In this document: piece by piece, positions 36,228-44,427 of the stretch
Numbering within the stretch: position 1 is the first letter of the stretch
Layout: each line of letters opens with the position of its first letter
Assembly: GCA_016291185.1 (NCBI GenBank)
Contig: JAEFAI010000006.1
Location: 1-64,000, forward strand
From: Bacteroidales bacterium
GTDB taxonomy: Bacteria > Bacteroidota > Bacteroidia > Bacteroidales > UBA932
Direction: 5' to 3'
DNA length: 64,000 nt
The notes under the pieces: model-generated
What the model was told of the DNA's origin: nothing
Databases searched by the model: none
What the model saw: only the letters and a program-made list of their open reading frames with translations
Position numbers and translations under genes: made by a program

Positions 36228-37391
36228 ATGAAACTCAAAGCTCTCGCATTGTCTATCGCTCTCGCAGCCGGCATGTTCGCTGCGAACGCTCAGACTGCTT
36301 ACAAGGGGAATGACGTTTTCGTCGGCATCGGTGGCGGTATCATCTCCGTCTACAACGGTGGCTTCAACACCCCTAACGTGTATGGCAACATCATGGTCGG
36401 TAAGTACATCACTCCGGTTTGGGGTGTCCGTGCTGTCATCGGTGGTCCTTTCCAGACCCTCGATCAGAAGGCGGGCAACGCTTACGACCAGGAGGGTGGT
36501 CTTCTCGTCCCTCGTGGATTCAAGAACCAGCTGTTCGGTGAGCTCAACCTCGATGGTATGATCAACTTCAGCAATATCTTCGCTGACGACCTCGCCAAGT
36601 TCGATGTTTATGCTTTCCTCGGTCCGACCGTGAACTTCTCCAAGGAGAACTCCGTGTTCGCCAACGAGGCTGATCAGGACGCTATCGCCGTCAAGGTGGT
36701 TGAGAGCAACGCTTTCAAGGCTCGCTTTGGCGCCACCGCAGGTCTCGGTCTCGGTTACAACATCACCAACGCTTTCGAGCTCGCTCTTGAGGGTCGTTTC
36801 GGTATCACCCCGTCCGTCTTTGGCGACGCTTCCCAGTATCGCAAGGGTGAGGGCACCGGCCGCGTGACCCTGAACGCCATCTGGACCGTTGGTGGCAAGC
36901 ACGGCAAGTTCGCCCGCGCTGCTGCTGCCGCCGCTGCTGCCGGCTACCTCTCCAAGGAGGCTGCTGACGCGCTGGCTCGCGAGTATGCTGAGAAGAACCC
37001 GAAGATCATCGAGAAGGTGGTCGAGAAGGAGGTCATCAAGGAGGTCGAGAAGCTCGTCAACAAGGAGATCCCTGCTTCCACCGCTGTCTTCTTCGACATC
37101 AACAAGGCCGTCCTCACCCAGAAGGACAAGGCTCGCCTGCAGATCTATGCTGACGAGATCAAGGGTGTTGACGCTACGTTCGTGGTCGCTGGCTACGCTG
37201 ACAAGAAGACTGGTAGCGCCAAGCGCAACCAGACCCTGTCCGAGCAGCGCGCCAAGGTCGTGTACGACTTCCTCGTGGCCCAGGGCGTTCCTGCCAGCAA
37301 GCTCGAGACTGTCGCCTACGGCGGTGTCGATCCGATCTTCTTCAACAACGATGTGCTGAGCCGCACCGTTATCCTCAAGCCGAAGAACTAA
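36228..37391 (+). CDS. OmpA-family outer-membrane porin
   Basis: 387-residue major outer-membrane protein. Signal peptide 1-22 (LAAGMFAANAQ). An N-terminal eight-strand barrel runs to about 225. A basic/acidic linker rich in KE repeats (KIIEKVVEKEVIKEVEKLV) is at about 261-280. The C-terminal OmpA peptidoglycan-binding domain runs from about 285 (AVFFDINKAVLTQKDKARL) to 380. The barrel end and the KxxEKVVEKEV linker match the Bacteroidota OmpA group. Codon use is biased to GGT and GCT, as in highly expressed genes. It probably anchors the outer membrane to the wall. A strong terminator follows. Confidence 0.95.
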   Translation: MKLKALALSIALAAGMFAANAQTAYKGNDVFVGIGGGIISVYNGGFNTPNVYGNIMVGKYITPVWGVRAVIGGPFQTLDQKAGNAYDQEGGLLVPRGFKNQLFGELNLDGMINFSNIFADDLAKFDVYAFLGPTVNFSKENSVFANEADQDAIAVKVVESNAFKARFGATAGLGLGYNITNAFELALEGRFGITPSVFGDASQYRKGEGTGRVTLNAIWTVGGKHGKFARAAAAAAAAGYLSKEAADALAREYAEKNPKIIEKVVEKEVIKEVEKLVNKEIPASTAVFFDINKAVLTQKDKARLQIYADEIKGVDATFVVAGYADKKTGSAKRNQTLSEQRAKVVYDFLVAQGVPASKLETVAYGGVDPIFFNNDVLSRTVILKPKN

Positions 37392-37420
37392 CAATTCTTT
37401 AGATAAATATTACTCTCCCG

Positions 37421-37457
37421 GAGAGCCCGCGACGACGGTTGCGGGCTCTCTTTTTTT
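37421..37457 (+). terminator. Intrinsic terminator after the OmpA gene
   Basis: GAGAGCCCGC and GCGGGCTCTC form a perfect 10-bp stem around GACGACGGTT, followed by seven T residues. Confidence 0.93.
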
Positions 37458-37488
37458 ATGCTTGCTTGATGTTTTATCAGATTTTCGT

Positions 37489-37496
37489 TATATTTG
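37489..37496 (+). promoter_or_regulatory. Promoter -7 element for the coiled-coil/zapA/RNA/rny block
   Basis: TATATTTG 28 nt upstream of the coiled-coil gene start, after the OmpA terminator. Confidence 0.6.
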
Positions 37497-37523
37497 CGTA
37501 TTGTACGTTAGGTATCATCTGCG

Positions 37524-37793
37524 ATGCTCGAAGATGTTAAGTCAAATATCGCCAAGTTGGTTGCGCTATACGAGGCCGAAAGGCAGCGGGCGGACACACT
37601 TGCCGGGAGGCTGGCCGCGAGCGAGGAGAAGAACCAGCAGTACAAGGAGCAGATTGCTGAATTGAACCAACAGATAGACAATCTTGAGTTGATGCGTGCC
37701 TTCCAGGCCGCTGGAGACCCTTCAGAGTCCAAAGCGCGGATCGAACGTCTGATTCATGAGATTGACAAATGCATAAAGCTGCTGGAGAACTGA
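37524..37793 (+). CDS. Small coiled-coil protein upstream of zapA
   Basis: 89-residue protein made almost wholly of heptad-rich helix (AERQRADTLAGRLAASEEKNQQYKEQIAELNQQIDNLELM, about 19-58) with no enzyme motif. Its stop lies 1 nt before the zapA ATG, so the two are co-translated. Proteins of this kind regularly precede zapA in Bacteroidota and are thought to act in division, perhaps like the coiled-coil ZapB, but I cannot show homology. The start at 37524 is the first ATG in frame after the promoter. Confidence 0.8.
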   Translation: MLEDVKSNIAKLVALYEAERQRADTLAGRLAASEEKNQQYKEQIAELNQQIDNLELMRAFQAAGDPSESKARIERLIHEIDKCIKLLEN

Positions 37794-37794
37794 T

Positions 37795-38085
37795 ATGGCT
37801 CAGGACATCACATTGAAAGTTGCGGGCAAGCCCTACCGCCTTAGTGCTTCTTCTCCCGAGATGGAGCAACTGATGCGTCTGGCGGCTGCGGAAGTTTCCG
37901 AGATGGTGACCAAGTTCGACGCCAAGTTCCCGGACAGCAGTCCGGAGGACAAGCTGGTCTTCGTGGCGATCCAGGAAGCAGCCGGTAAGCTCTCCGCCCA
38001 GAAGAAATTGGCACGCCTTGTAGAGGAGGTCGAGGAGCTTCAGGGGGATGTGACCAACTATCTGGAAGGTGCGATGAAAAAGTAA
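37795..38085 (+). CDS. zapA: Cell division protein ZapA
   Basis: 96-residue FtsZ-ring-associated protein that cross-links FtsZ filaments at mid-cell. It has the N-terminal beta hairpin ITLKVAGKPYRLSASSPEMEQL (about 5-26) and a long C-terminal coiled coil (KLSAQKKLARLVEEVEELQ), as in the family. It follows a coiled-coil partner by 1 nt. In enterobacteria zapA is followed by the 6S RNA gene; here a structured intergenic RNA also follows it, then rny. Confidence 0.93.
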   Translation: MAQDITLKVAGKPYRLSASSPEMEQLMRLAAAEVSEMVTKFDAKFPDSSPEDKLVFVAIQEAAGKLSAQKKLARLVEEVEELQGDVTNYLEGAMKK

Positions 38086-38086
38086 T

Positions 38087-38238
38087 AGCCGTCAGGCCCA
38101 TCTTCTGAAAACAACAAGTTCTTCGGAACCGGGTCAACTCGCGCTGAGGAAGGCAGGCCCGCCAGACGGGAAGCCCGATCCAGAACGGAGCCCAAAACAT
38201 AATCAGAGGCTTTCTGAAAGCTCGGCTGACGGCTTTTT
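38087..38238 (+). ncRNA. ssrS: Structured RNA downstream of zapA, candidate 6S RNA
   Basis: The ends AGCCGTCAG (38087-38095) and CTGACGGCT (38226-38234) pair perfectly and are followed by TTTTT. Inside, GGGTC/GATCC and a CCCG..CGGG stem-loop form a rod with bulges, as 6S RNA does. The total of about 148 nt is near the usual size. The zapA-ssrS order is well known in other phyla. 6S RNA binds RNA polymerase and dampens growth-phase promoters. The alternatives are an unrelated terminator or one of the palindromic elements described here; a covariance-model search would decide. Confidence 0.6.
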
Positions 38239-38295
38239 CTTATAACAGTATCTGCTCCGACAGTGAGTAGATACTGTTAATTATATATACTAACT

Positions 38296-39834
38296 ATGTT
38301 TTTATACTACATCTTAGCAGCGGTTGCCGGAGCCGGATTGGCCCTTGCAATTTATATACTCGTCAGCCGCTCCGCGTCCAAGGGACGTGCAGATGCCATC
38401 ATTGAGAAGGCGAACCTGGAGGCCGAAAACATCAAGCAGCAGAAGATCCTGCAGGCCAAGGAAAAGTTCCTCCAGCTCAAGGGCGAGCACGAGAATTTTG
38501 TGAACAATAAGAACAACGAGCTCCGCGAGCGCGAAAACAATATCAAGTCCCGGGAGGGACAGCTCAAGCAGCAGCAGGGCGAGCTGGACCGCCGCCAGCA
38601 CGACCTGGATTCCCAGAAGGGCCAGGTGAATGCCCTGAAGACCAAGCTGGATGCCAAGCTGGAAGAGTGTGAGCGCGTGACCGCGCAGGTCAACAAGGAG
38701 CTGGAGAACATCGCCGGCATGTCCGCCGAGGACGCCCGCAAGATGCTCGTCGAGAATATGAAGGCCGAGGCGCGCAGCGAGGCGCAGGCCTATATCAACG
38801 ATACGATGGACGAGGCGCGCCTGAACGCCGCCAAGGAGGCGAAGCGCATCGTCATCAACACCATTCAGCGTACCGCGACGGAAACGGCCATCGAGAACGC
38901 CGTGACGACCTTCCCGATTGAGAACGACGAGGTCAAGGGCCGTATCATCGGCCGTGAGGGCCGCAATATTCGTGCGCTGGAGGCTGCCACGGGCGTGGAG
39001 ATCGTCGTGGACGACACGCCGGATGCCATCCTGCTGTCCGCGTTCGACCCGGTCCGCCGCGAGGTGGCCCGCCTGGCGCTCCACCAGCTGGTGATCGACG
39101 GCCGTATCCACCCGGCCCGCATCGAGGAGGTGGTGACGAAGGTGAGCAAGCAGCTCGAGGACGAGATCCTCGAGACGGGCAAGCGTACCTGCATCGACAT
39201 GGGTATCCATGGCCTGAATCTGGAGCTGGTCAAGCTGATCGGCCGCATGAAATATCGTTCTTCCTACGGACAGAACCTGCTGCAGCACTCCCGCGAAGTG
39301 GCGAACATCTGTGCCATCATGGCTTCCGAGCTCGGGCTCAACCCGAAGGTGGCCCGTCGCGCCGGCCTGCTGCACGATATCGGTAAGGTGAGCGACGTGG
39401 ATCCGGAGCTGCCGCACGCCCTGCTCGGCGCCAAGCTGGCGGAGCAGTACAAGGAGCGCCCCGAGATCTGCAATGCCGTGGGTGCGCACCACGAGGAAAT
39501 GGAGATGACCTCCATCTACGCGCCGCTGGTGCTCGTGGCCGATGCCATCTCCGGTGCCCGTCCGGGTGCCCGCCGCGAGGTGATCGAGTCCTACATCAAG
39601 CGTCTGAAGGGCATGGAGGATCTGGCCGCGTCTTATCCGGGCGTGACGAAGTCCTACGCCATCCAGGCCGGCCGTGAGCTGCGCGTGATCGTGGGCGCCG
39701 AGGAGGTGTCTGACGATCAGGCCGCCCGCCTGTCCACCGACATCGCCCAGCGTATCCAGGACGAGATGACCTATCCCGGCCAGGTGAAGATCACCGTCAT
39801 CCGCGAGACGCGTTCCGTTGCCATTGCTAAATAA
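38296..39834 (+). CDS. rny: Ribonuclease Y
   Basis: 512-residue membrane-anchored endoribonuclease that starts mRNA decay. It has one N-terminal transmembrane helix ([20 protein letters not shown], about 4-23), a long coiled coil about 35-190, a KH RNA-binding domain near 205-265 with [15 protein letters not shown], and an HD domain near 330-420 with the metal motif LLHDIGKV. Length and order match the family exactly. It follows the zapA region and its structured RNA and precedes dsbD by 12 nt. Catalytic residues are intact. Confidence 0.97.
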   Translation: MFLYYILAAVAGAGLALAIYILVSRSASKGRADAIIEKANLEAENIKQQKILQAKEKFLQLKGEHENFVNNKNNELRERENNIKSREGQLKQQQGELDRRQHDLDSQKGQVNALKTKLDAKLEECERVTAQVNKELENIAGMSAEDARKMLVENMKAEARSEAQAYINDTMDEARLNAAKEAKRIVINTIQRTATETAIENAVTTFPIENDEVKGRIIGREGRNIRALEAATGVEIVVDDTPDAILLSAFDPVRREVARLALHQLVIDGRIHPARIEEVVTKVSKQLEDEILETGKRTCIDMGIHGLNLELVKLIGRMKYRSSYGQNLLQHSREVANICAIMASELGLNPKVARRAGLLHDIGKVSDVDPELPHALLGAKLAEQYKERPEICNAVGAHHEEMEMTSIYAPLVLVADAISGARPGARREVIESYIKRLKGMEDLAASYPGVTKSYAIQAGRELRVIVGAEEVSDDQAARLSTDIAQRIQDEMTYPGQVKITVIRETRSVAIAK

Positions 39835-39846
39835 TTCTACTGCACT

Positions 39847-41706
39847 ATGTCCCGTCTGGTCCTACTGATTACCCTGCTGCTGCAGCTCACGCCGCAGATT
39901 CATTGGAAGTCCGAAGTCAAACAGTCCGAACAGGGCAATCAGATTGTCCTGACGGGCGACTTGGACGAGGGAATCGACCACGTGACCGGCACGGTCACTT
40001 ATATGCCCTGTGCAGGCGAGTCTTGCTTCATGCCCGTCGATTGGGACTTCGAAGCCTTTATTGACCTTGTTTCCGCTAATTCTGACACCAGCAAGCCAGC
40101 ACCGGAGTTAGCGGAGCAGGGTAGTGCTTCCGGAGACCGTAGCGGCGTTGCTGCTGTCCCCTCCGGAAACCTTGCCACCCTCGGCACAGTAAGAGGGGGG
40201 ACCGCAAGCGAAGCGCAGCGGTGGGGTCCGAAGGACGTTTCTGGAGGGGAGCAGCAGAACGACGCGAATAAGGGCTCCGGTAGCCTCTGGGCGTTGATCC
40301 TCGAGGCAATCCTGTGGGGCTTCGCGATGCTCCTGACGCCGTGCGTGTTCCCGATGGTCCCGATGACCGTCTCCTTCTTCATGAAGGGCAGCGAAAACCC
40401 CCGCCAGGGCCGCCTGAAAGCCTTCTTCTACGGCCTCTTCATCGTCCTGCTCTACACGGTCCCGATTAGCGCCATCATCGGCGTGACCTGGCTCGTGGGT
40501 GGCAGCGGCGTCACGGCCGACATCTTCAACTGGCTCTCGACCCACTGGCTGCCGAATATCATCTTCTTCCTGGTCTTCATGACCTTTGCCGCCAGCTTCT
40601 TCGGCGCGTTCGAAATCACGCTGCCGTCCAAGTGGACCAACGATGCCGACAAGAACAGTGACCGCAAGGGCCTGGGTGGCATCTTCTTCCTGGCCCTGAC
40701 GCTCGTGCTCGTCAGCTTCAGCTGCACGGGCCCCATCGTTGGCACGGTCCTGATCAAGAGTACGCAGGGAGAATTCTGGACCCCGATGGTCACGATGCTG
40801 GCCTTCAGCGTCGCTTTTGCGCTGCCCTTCACAGTGCTCGCGCTCTTCCCGTCGCTGCTGAAAAAACTTCCCAAGAGCGGCGGCTGGCTCAACTCCGTCA
40901 AGGTGGTTCTCGGTTTCATCGAGATCGCCCTCGGCCTGAAGTTCCTCAGCACCGCCGACCAGACCTACCACTGGCACCTGCTGGACCGCGAGGTCTATCT
41001 GGCCATCTGGATCACCGTCTTTACGCTGCTGGGTCTGTACCTGATCGGCAAAATCCGCTTCAAGCACGACTCTCCGCTGGAGTACCTCAGCGTGTCGCGC
41101 CTCTCGCTTGCGATCGCCGTGTTCTCGTTCGTCGTGTATCTGCTGCCCGGCATGTGGGGTGCGCCGCTCAAGGCCATCTCTGGCTATCTGCCGCCGATGG
41201 AGACGCAGGACTTCGTGATGGGAGGAGATTCGCCGGTCAAGCCGGCGAATGACGATCAGTTGCTGACGAGTGACGGGACGATGACCATTGCCCATGGCCT
41301 GCAGGCCTACGATAACCTGGCGGACGGCTATGCCGCGGCGAAGGCCGCCGGCAAGCCGGTCTTCCTCGATTTCACGGGCTACGGCTGCGTGAACTGCCGG
41401 GAGATGGAGGCGCGCGTGTGGTCGGATCCGGAGGTGCTGCGCCGCCTGCGCGACGACTTCGTCATCGTGGCGCTGCACGTCGATGACAAAACGAAACTGC
41501 CTGAATCTGAGTGGGTGCTGAACGACAAGGGCAAACCCCTGAAGGATGTCGGTCGGGTCAATTCCTACATCGCCCTGCACGATTTCGGCGTCAACGCCCA
41601 ACCCAACTACTTCCTTCTCGACGCCGACGGCAACCGCCTCGCCGGTCCCCGTCCCTACAACCTCGACATTCAGGGATTTATCGATTTCTTAGAAACAGCT
41701 TTATAA
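39847..41706 (+). CDS. dsbD: DsbD-family thiol:disulfide interchange protein with shortened periplasmic domain and repeat-derived insertions
   Basis: 619-residue inner-membrane protein carrying electrons from thioredoxin to the periplasm. All three cysteine pairs are seen: YMPCAGESC in the N-terminal domain (cysteines near 56 and 61), LTPCVFPMVP and FSCTGPIVG in the membrane part (near 162 and 293), and CVNC in the C-terminal thioredoxin fold (near 514-517). The N-terminal domain is only about 75 residues, with the usual middle apparently missing between VLTGDLDEGI and VTGTVTYMPC. A low-complexity linker (about 75-145) follows. Residues about 99-140 come from an inverted-repeat DNA element and about 461-470 (DSPVKPANDD) from a REP. 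The frame stays open through both. Confidence 0.88.
   Translation: MSRLVLLITLLLQLTPQIHWKSEVKQSEQGNQIVLTGDLDEGIDHVTGTVTYMPCAGESCFMPVDWDFEAFIDLVSANSDTSKPAPELAEQGSASGDRSGVAAVPSGNLATLGTVRGGTASEAQRWGPKDVSGGEQQNDANKGSGSLWALILEAILWGFAMLLTPCVFPMVPMTVSFFMKGSENPRQGRLKAFFYGLFIVLLYTVPISAIIGVTWLVGGSGVTADIFNWLSTHWLPNIIFFLVFMTFAASFFGAFEITLPSKWTNDADKNSDRKGLGGIFFLALTLVLVSFSCTGPIVGTVLIKSTQGEFWTPMVTMLAFSVAFALPFTVLALFPSLLKKLPKSGGWLNSVKVVLGFIEIALGLKFLSTADQTYHWHLLDREVYLAIWITVFTLLGLYLIGKIRFKHDSPLEYLSVSRLSLAIAVFSFVVYLLPGMWGAPLKAISGYLPPMETQDFVMGGDSPVKPANDDQLLTSDGTMTIAHGLQAYDNLADGYAAAKAAGKPVFLDFTGYGCVNCREMEARVWSDPEVLRRLRDDFVIVALHVDDKTKLPESEWVLNDKGKPLKDVGRVNSYIALHDFGVNAQPNYFLLDADGNRLAGPRPYNLDIQGFIDFLETAL
40143..40265. 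repeat. Long inverted-repeat element F, inside dsbD in frame
   Basis: Left arm 40145-40170 (GCTGCTGTCCCCTCCGGAAAC core) and right arm 40237-40265 are reverse complements with small indels. The interior (CACCC..GGCAC.GTAA.AGGGGGG..CGCAAGCGAAGCG) resembles the interior of element D at 41749-41874. It encodes the proline/serine/glycine-rich linker of dsbD. Confidence 0.7.
41227..41257. repeat. REP-like palindrome, copy 4, inside dsbD in frame
   Basis: GATTCGCCGG TCAA GCCGGCGAATGACGATC. The loop is one base shorter than in intergenic copies, so the TGA met in other copies read in this entry frame is avoided and the frame continues. Confidence 0.85.
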
Positions 41707-41707
41707 A

Positions 41708-41737
41708 CGTATTCGCCGGCTCAGACCGGCGAATATC
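41708..41737. repeat. REP-like palindrome, copy 5
   Basis: CGTATTCGCCGG CTCAGA CCGGCGAATATC, starting 2 nt after the dsbD stop. Ends differ slightly from the GTCAT/ATCTC form, as expected for an older copy. Confidence 0.8.
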
Positions 41738-41748
41738 GTATAGTTAAC

Positions 41749-41874
41749 CGTCGGCAGGCAGCTCCCCAGCAAACCCGTGGCCACCCATGGCCTCGTAAAT
41801 GGGAGGGGCCCGCGCCGAAAGGCGTGGGAGGGATGAGCGAAGCGAAGGTTTGTCGGGGAGACTGCCTGCCGACG
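41749..41874. repeat. Long inverted-repeat element D (dsbD/punA convergent gap)
   Basis: Arms 41749-41767 and 41855-41874 (CGTCGGCAGGCAGCTCCCC) are complementary with one bulge. The interior adds AAACC..GGTTT and hairpins GGCC..GGCC and GCC..GGC, plus GAGCGAAGCGAAGG as in element F. It ends 2 nt before the punA stop codon. Confidence 0.75.
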
Positions 41875-41876
41875 AT

Positions 41877-42704
41877 TTATAGCGCCAAAATCATCTTAGA
41901 GAAGAGCTCGGTCATGCGGGCGGCGGCTGCGTCGGCTTGCTTGACAACGTCTTCGCCGTCGTTCAGATTCTTCGGCTGATTGTCGAAATTGGCGCAGTTC
42001 GTCACCACGCTCATGCCGAAGACGCGCAACCCGCAATGGCGGGCGACAATCACCTCCGGAATGGTGGACATACCGAGCAGGTCGGCCCCGATGGTCCGGT
42101 AGAAACGCACCTCGGCCGGCGTCTCATAGGTCGGCCCCGTGCTGCCGAAATACACACCCTTGCGCAGGGAAATCCCCATCTGGTCGGCGCAGGACGCAGC
42201 CAGCGCCTGCAACTCGAGATCGTAAGCGCAGGTCATGTCCGGGAAGCGCGGGCCCATCTCGTCGAGATTCGGCCCGATCAGCGGGTTCGGGAACATGCTG
42301 ATGTGGTCGCGGATGACGACCAGGTCGCCCACGCGGAAGTCCGGATTCGCCGCACCGGCGGCGTTGGACACGAAGAGGAACTTCACGCCGAGCACGGCCA
42401 TCGTACGCACGCCGATGGTCACGAGGTCCATCGGATAGCCCTCGTAATAGTGGAAACGGCCCTGCATGGCCATGACGGTCTTCCCGCCCAGGCGGCCGAT
42501 GATGAAATTGCCTTTATGCCCCACTGCGGTCGAAACCGGGAAGCCCGGAATGTCACGGTAGGGGATCACGACCGGCTGCTCGATCTGGTCGGCGAGGCGT
42601 CCGAGCCCGCTGCCGAGCACGATGCCCACCAGCGGCGCGTAACCGCCGGTCTGCTGGCGGATATAGTCTGCTGCTACTTGATATGTGCGGATTCTGCTAT
42701 CCAT
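41877..42704 (-). CDS. punA: Purine-nucleoside phosphorylase
   Basis: 275-residue trimeric-type PNP that splits inosine or guanosine with phosphate into base and ribose-1-phosphate. It shows the phosphate-binding GSGLG near 30, GRFHYYEGY near 86-94, SNAAGAANPDFRVGDLVVI near 118-136, and the FGMSVVTNCA segment near 230, which holds the base-binding asparagine (TN). The neighbour on the same strand, 21 nt upstream, is an MTA/SAH deaminase, which makes inosine-type products that a PNP of this kind could accept. It converges with dsbD across palindromic repeats. The start at 42704 (MDSRIRTYQVAADYI) is the first that fits the family. Confidence 0.95.
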   Translation of the reverse strand: MDSRIRTYQVAADYIRQQTGGYAPLVGIVLGSGLGRLADQIEQPVVIPYRDIPGFPVSTAVGHKGNFIIGRLGGKTVMAMQGRFHYYEGYPMDLVTIGVRTMAVLGVKFLFVSNAAGAANPDFRVGDLVVIRDHISMFPNPLIGPNLDEMGPRFPDMTCAYDLELQALAASCADQMGISLRKGVYFGSTGPTYETPAEVRFYRTIGADLLGMSTIPEVIVARHCGLRVFGMSVVTNCANFDNQPKNLNDGEDVVKQADAAAARMTELFSKMILAL

Positions 42705-42725
42705 AGTATTCTCTGTTTTAGTGTT

Positions 42726-44000
42726 TTACGAAATCTTGGCGAGAACCTTGCGGGCCTCGGCGAGGATCTCCCGTTCGCCCGGAATCTCGCGGTGGCGCAT
42801 CAGGAACTTGCCGTCGCAGATGACGGAATCAATGCAGTCGGAATGCGCCGAATAAATCAGGTTCGCGAGGAACGGGCCGGGGGAGAGGAAGAAGGTGTTG
42901 TCCGTGTCCACAAGCACGATGTCGGCTACCGCGCCCTCCTCGATGCGTCCGGCATCGAGCCGCAGGGCCCGGGCGCCGTTGCGCGTGGCCATGTCCATCA
43001 GCTCGGGCAGCGGCAGGGCCGAAGGATCCTCGCGCCAGGCCTTCTGGAAGATGGCGGAGGTCTTCATGGCCTCGAGCAGGTCGAGGTTGTTGGACGAAGC
43101 GCAGCCGTCCGTGCCCAGACAGAGGTTGATTCCGGCGTCGCGCATTTCATTATATAGGAAGCGGTAGCCGGAAGAGAGCTTGGTGTTCGAGTTGATGTTG
43201 TGGATGCAATGCACGCCGTGTGCGGCGAGCAGCTCAATGTCGTGCGGCGTGAGCCAGAGGGTGTGTGCGGCCAGCAGGCGGGGCGAGAGTACGCCCAGGC
43301 GGTCGAGGTACTCGACGGGCGTGAGGCCGCCGTGTTCCGCTTTGCAGTTCTCGACTTCCCCGCGCGTCTCGCAGAGGTGGATGTGCAGGGGGACGTCATA
43401 TTTCTTGGATAACTCGTTGGTCCAGACGATCATCTCCTCGCTGACGGAGTAGATGGCGTGGAAGGCGAGCGTGCAGATGTGGCCGGGGTCGCCGGCATGC
43501 AGGAAAGCCTCGCTCTTGGCGATGCACTGCTCCTTCTGGCGCTCCGATTCCCCGCGGTTGCCCTTGTCCATCACGTCGTAGCCCGTGGCGATGCGCATGC
43601 CCATCTCGCGGGCGGCCTGGACGGAGGAGTCGAAGAACCAGTACTGATCGTTGAAAGTCGTGGTGCCGGTGCGGATCATCTCCAGGCAGGAGACCTTTGT
43701 CGCCCAGTACACGAAATCGTGGTCCAGGTGCTCCTCGACCTTCCAGATCTTGTCCAGCCAGGCGGGGAAAAGCATGTCCTCGCCGATGCCGCGCATCAGC
43801 GACATGGGCGAGTGCGTGTGCATGTTGATCAGGCCTGGGATGGCGACCATGCCCGAACAGTCCATGATGTCCAGGTCGCCGGCCATCTCCCAGTCGGCAC
43901 ACGAACCGACAGGCCCGATCCGACGGATCCGGCCCTGCCCGATCAGGATGTCCTTGCGTTCATCCCCGAGGGTGACGTCCCTGAGGAGAATGGAAGCCAT
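42726..44000 (-). CDS. mtaD: 5'-methylthioadenosine/S-adenosylhomocysteine deaminase (amidohydrolase)
   Basis: 424-residue metal-dependent amidohydrolase. Metal and catalytic ligands are NMHTHSPMSLMRG (near 59-71), HIHLCET (near 212-218), the histidine in AAHTLWL, and GTDGCASSNN (near 291-300), the pattern of MTA/SAH deaminases. It removes the 6-amino group of methylthioadenosine or SAH. The punA gene follows at 21 nt, so methylthioinosine or inosine could be phosphorolysed next. Its ATG overlaps the stop codon of the DUF3276 gene by one base, giving a three-gene unit. Related chlorohydrolases or guanine deaminase are less likely given the motifs. Confidence 0.85.
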   Translation of the reverse strand: MASILLRDVTLGDERKDILIGQGRIRRIGPVGSCADWEMAGDLDIMDCSGMVAIPGLINMHTHSPMSLMRGIGEDMLFPAWLDKIWKVEEHLDHDFVYWATKVSCLEMIRTGTTTFNDQYWFFDSSVQAAREMGMRIATGYDVMDKGNRGESERQKEQCIAKSEAFLHAGDPGHICTLAFHAIYSVSEEMIVWTNELSKKYDVPLHIHLCETRGEVENCKAEHGGLTPVEYLDRLGVLSPRLLAAHTLWLTPHDIELLAAHGVHCIHNINSNTKLSSGYRFLYNEMRDAGINLCLGTDGCASSNNLDLLEAMKTSAIFQKAWREDPSALPLPELMDMATRNGARALRLDAGRIEEGAVADIVLVDTDNTFFLSPGPFLANLIYSAHSDCIDSVICDGKFLMRHREIPGEREILAEARKVLAKIS

Positions 44001-44341
44001 TAAAGGTTCTCGAAATCGGCCTCGCCGAAGCCTTCGGCGGTGCGCTGGGGAATCTCTCCGTGGAAGCAGGTGTCGCGGATATAAGCGACGACCTCTTCCA
44101 GGCCTTCTGCAAATTTCTCGAAGTCTTCCTTATAGAGGAAAATCTTGTGCTTGTCGTAGTTGAAACTCCCGTCCGGGTTGGTCCGGCGCTTGCTCTCGGT
44201 TATCGTCAGGTAAAAATCCTTGCGGCCTTTGGTGGCCTTGACATCGAAGAAATAGGTCCGCTTCCCGGCCCGAACGGGCTTGGAGTACACATCTTCTGCA
44301 TCCCGGCTTTCGTAGCGCGAATCGTAATCGTCTCTGTACAT
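44000..44341 (-). CDS. PUR-family DNA/RNA-binding protein (DUF3276)
   Basis: 113-residue basic protein with the PUR fold of DUF3276, found across Bacteroidota and related to the Borrelia regulator BpuR. The repeat is seen as SKPVRAGKRTYFFDVKATKGRKDFYLTITESKR (about 20-52) followed by a helix (FEKFAEGLEEVVAYI). PUR proteins bind purine-rich single-stranded nucleic acid. The N-terminus is acidic and disordered (MYRDDYDSRYES). Its stop overlaps the start of the deaminase gene, so all three genes may be co-transcribed; whether it regulates the purine-salvage genes is unknown. Confidence 0.88.
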   Translation of the reverse strand: MYRDDYDSRYESRDAEDVYSKPVRAGKRTYFFDVKATKGRKDFYLTITESKRRTNPDGSFNYDKHKIFLYKEDFEKFAEGLEEVVAYIRDTCFHGEIPQRTAEGFGEADFENL

Positions 44342-44398
44342 AGCGTTATTTTGGTTGATATCTTCTTACAAAAATAGGATTTTTTATCGATTACTTGT

Positions 44399-44406
44399 TA
44401 TCTTTG
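44399..44406 (+). promoter_or_regulatory. Promoter -7 element for the nusB operon
   Basis: TATCTTTG 21 nt before the nusB start codon, in the AT-rich gap divergent from the DUF3276 gene. Confidence 0.65.
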
Positions 44407-44427
44407 CAGATAAATTTGTTTGAAAGT

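Noticed and set aside
40076..40309. Frameshift or pseudogene reading for dsbD because of the odd linker
   Set aside because: The frame is open from 39847 to 41706, both conserved ends are in the same frame, and all cysteine pairs are present.
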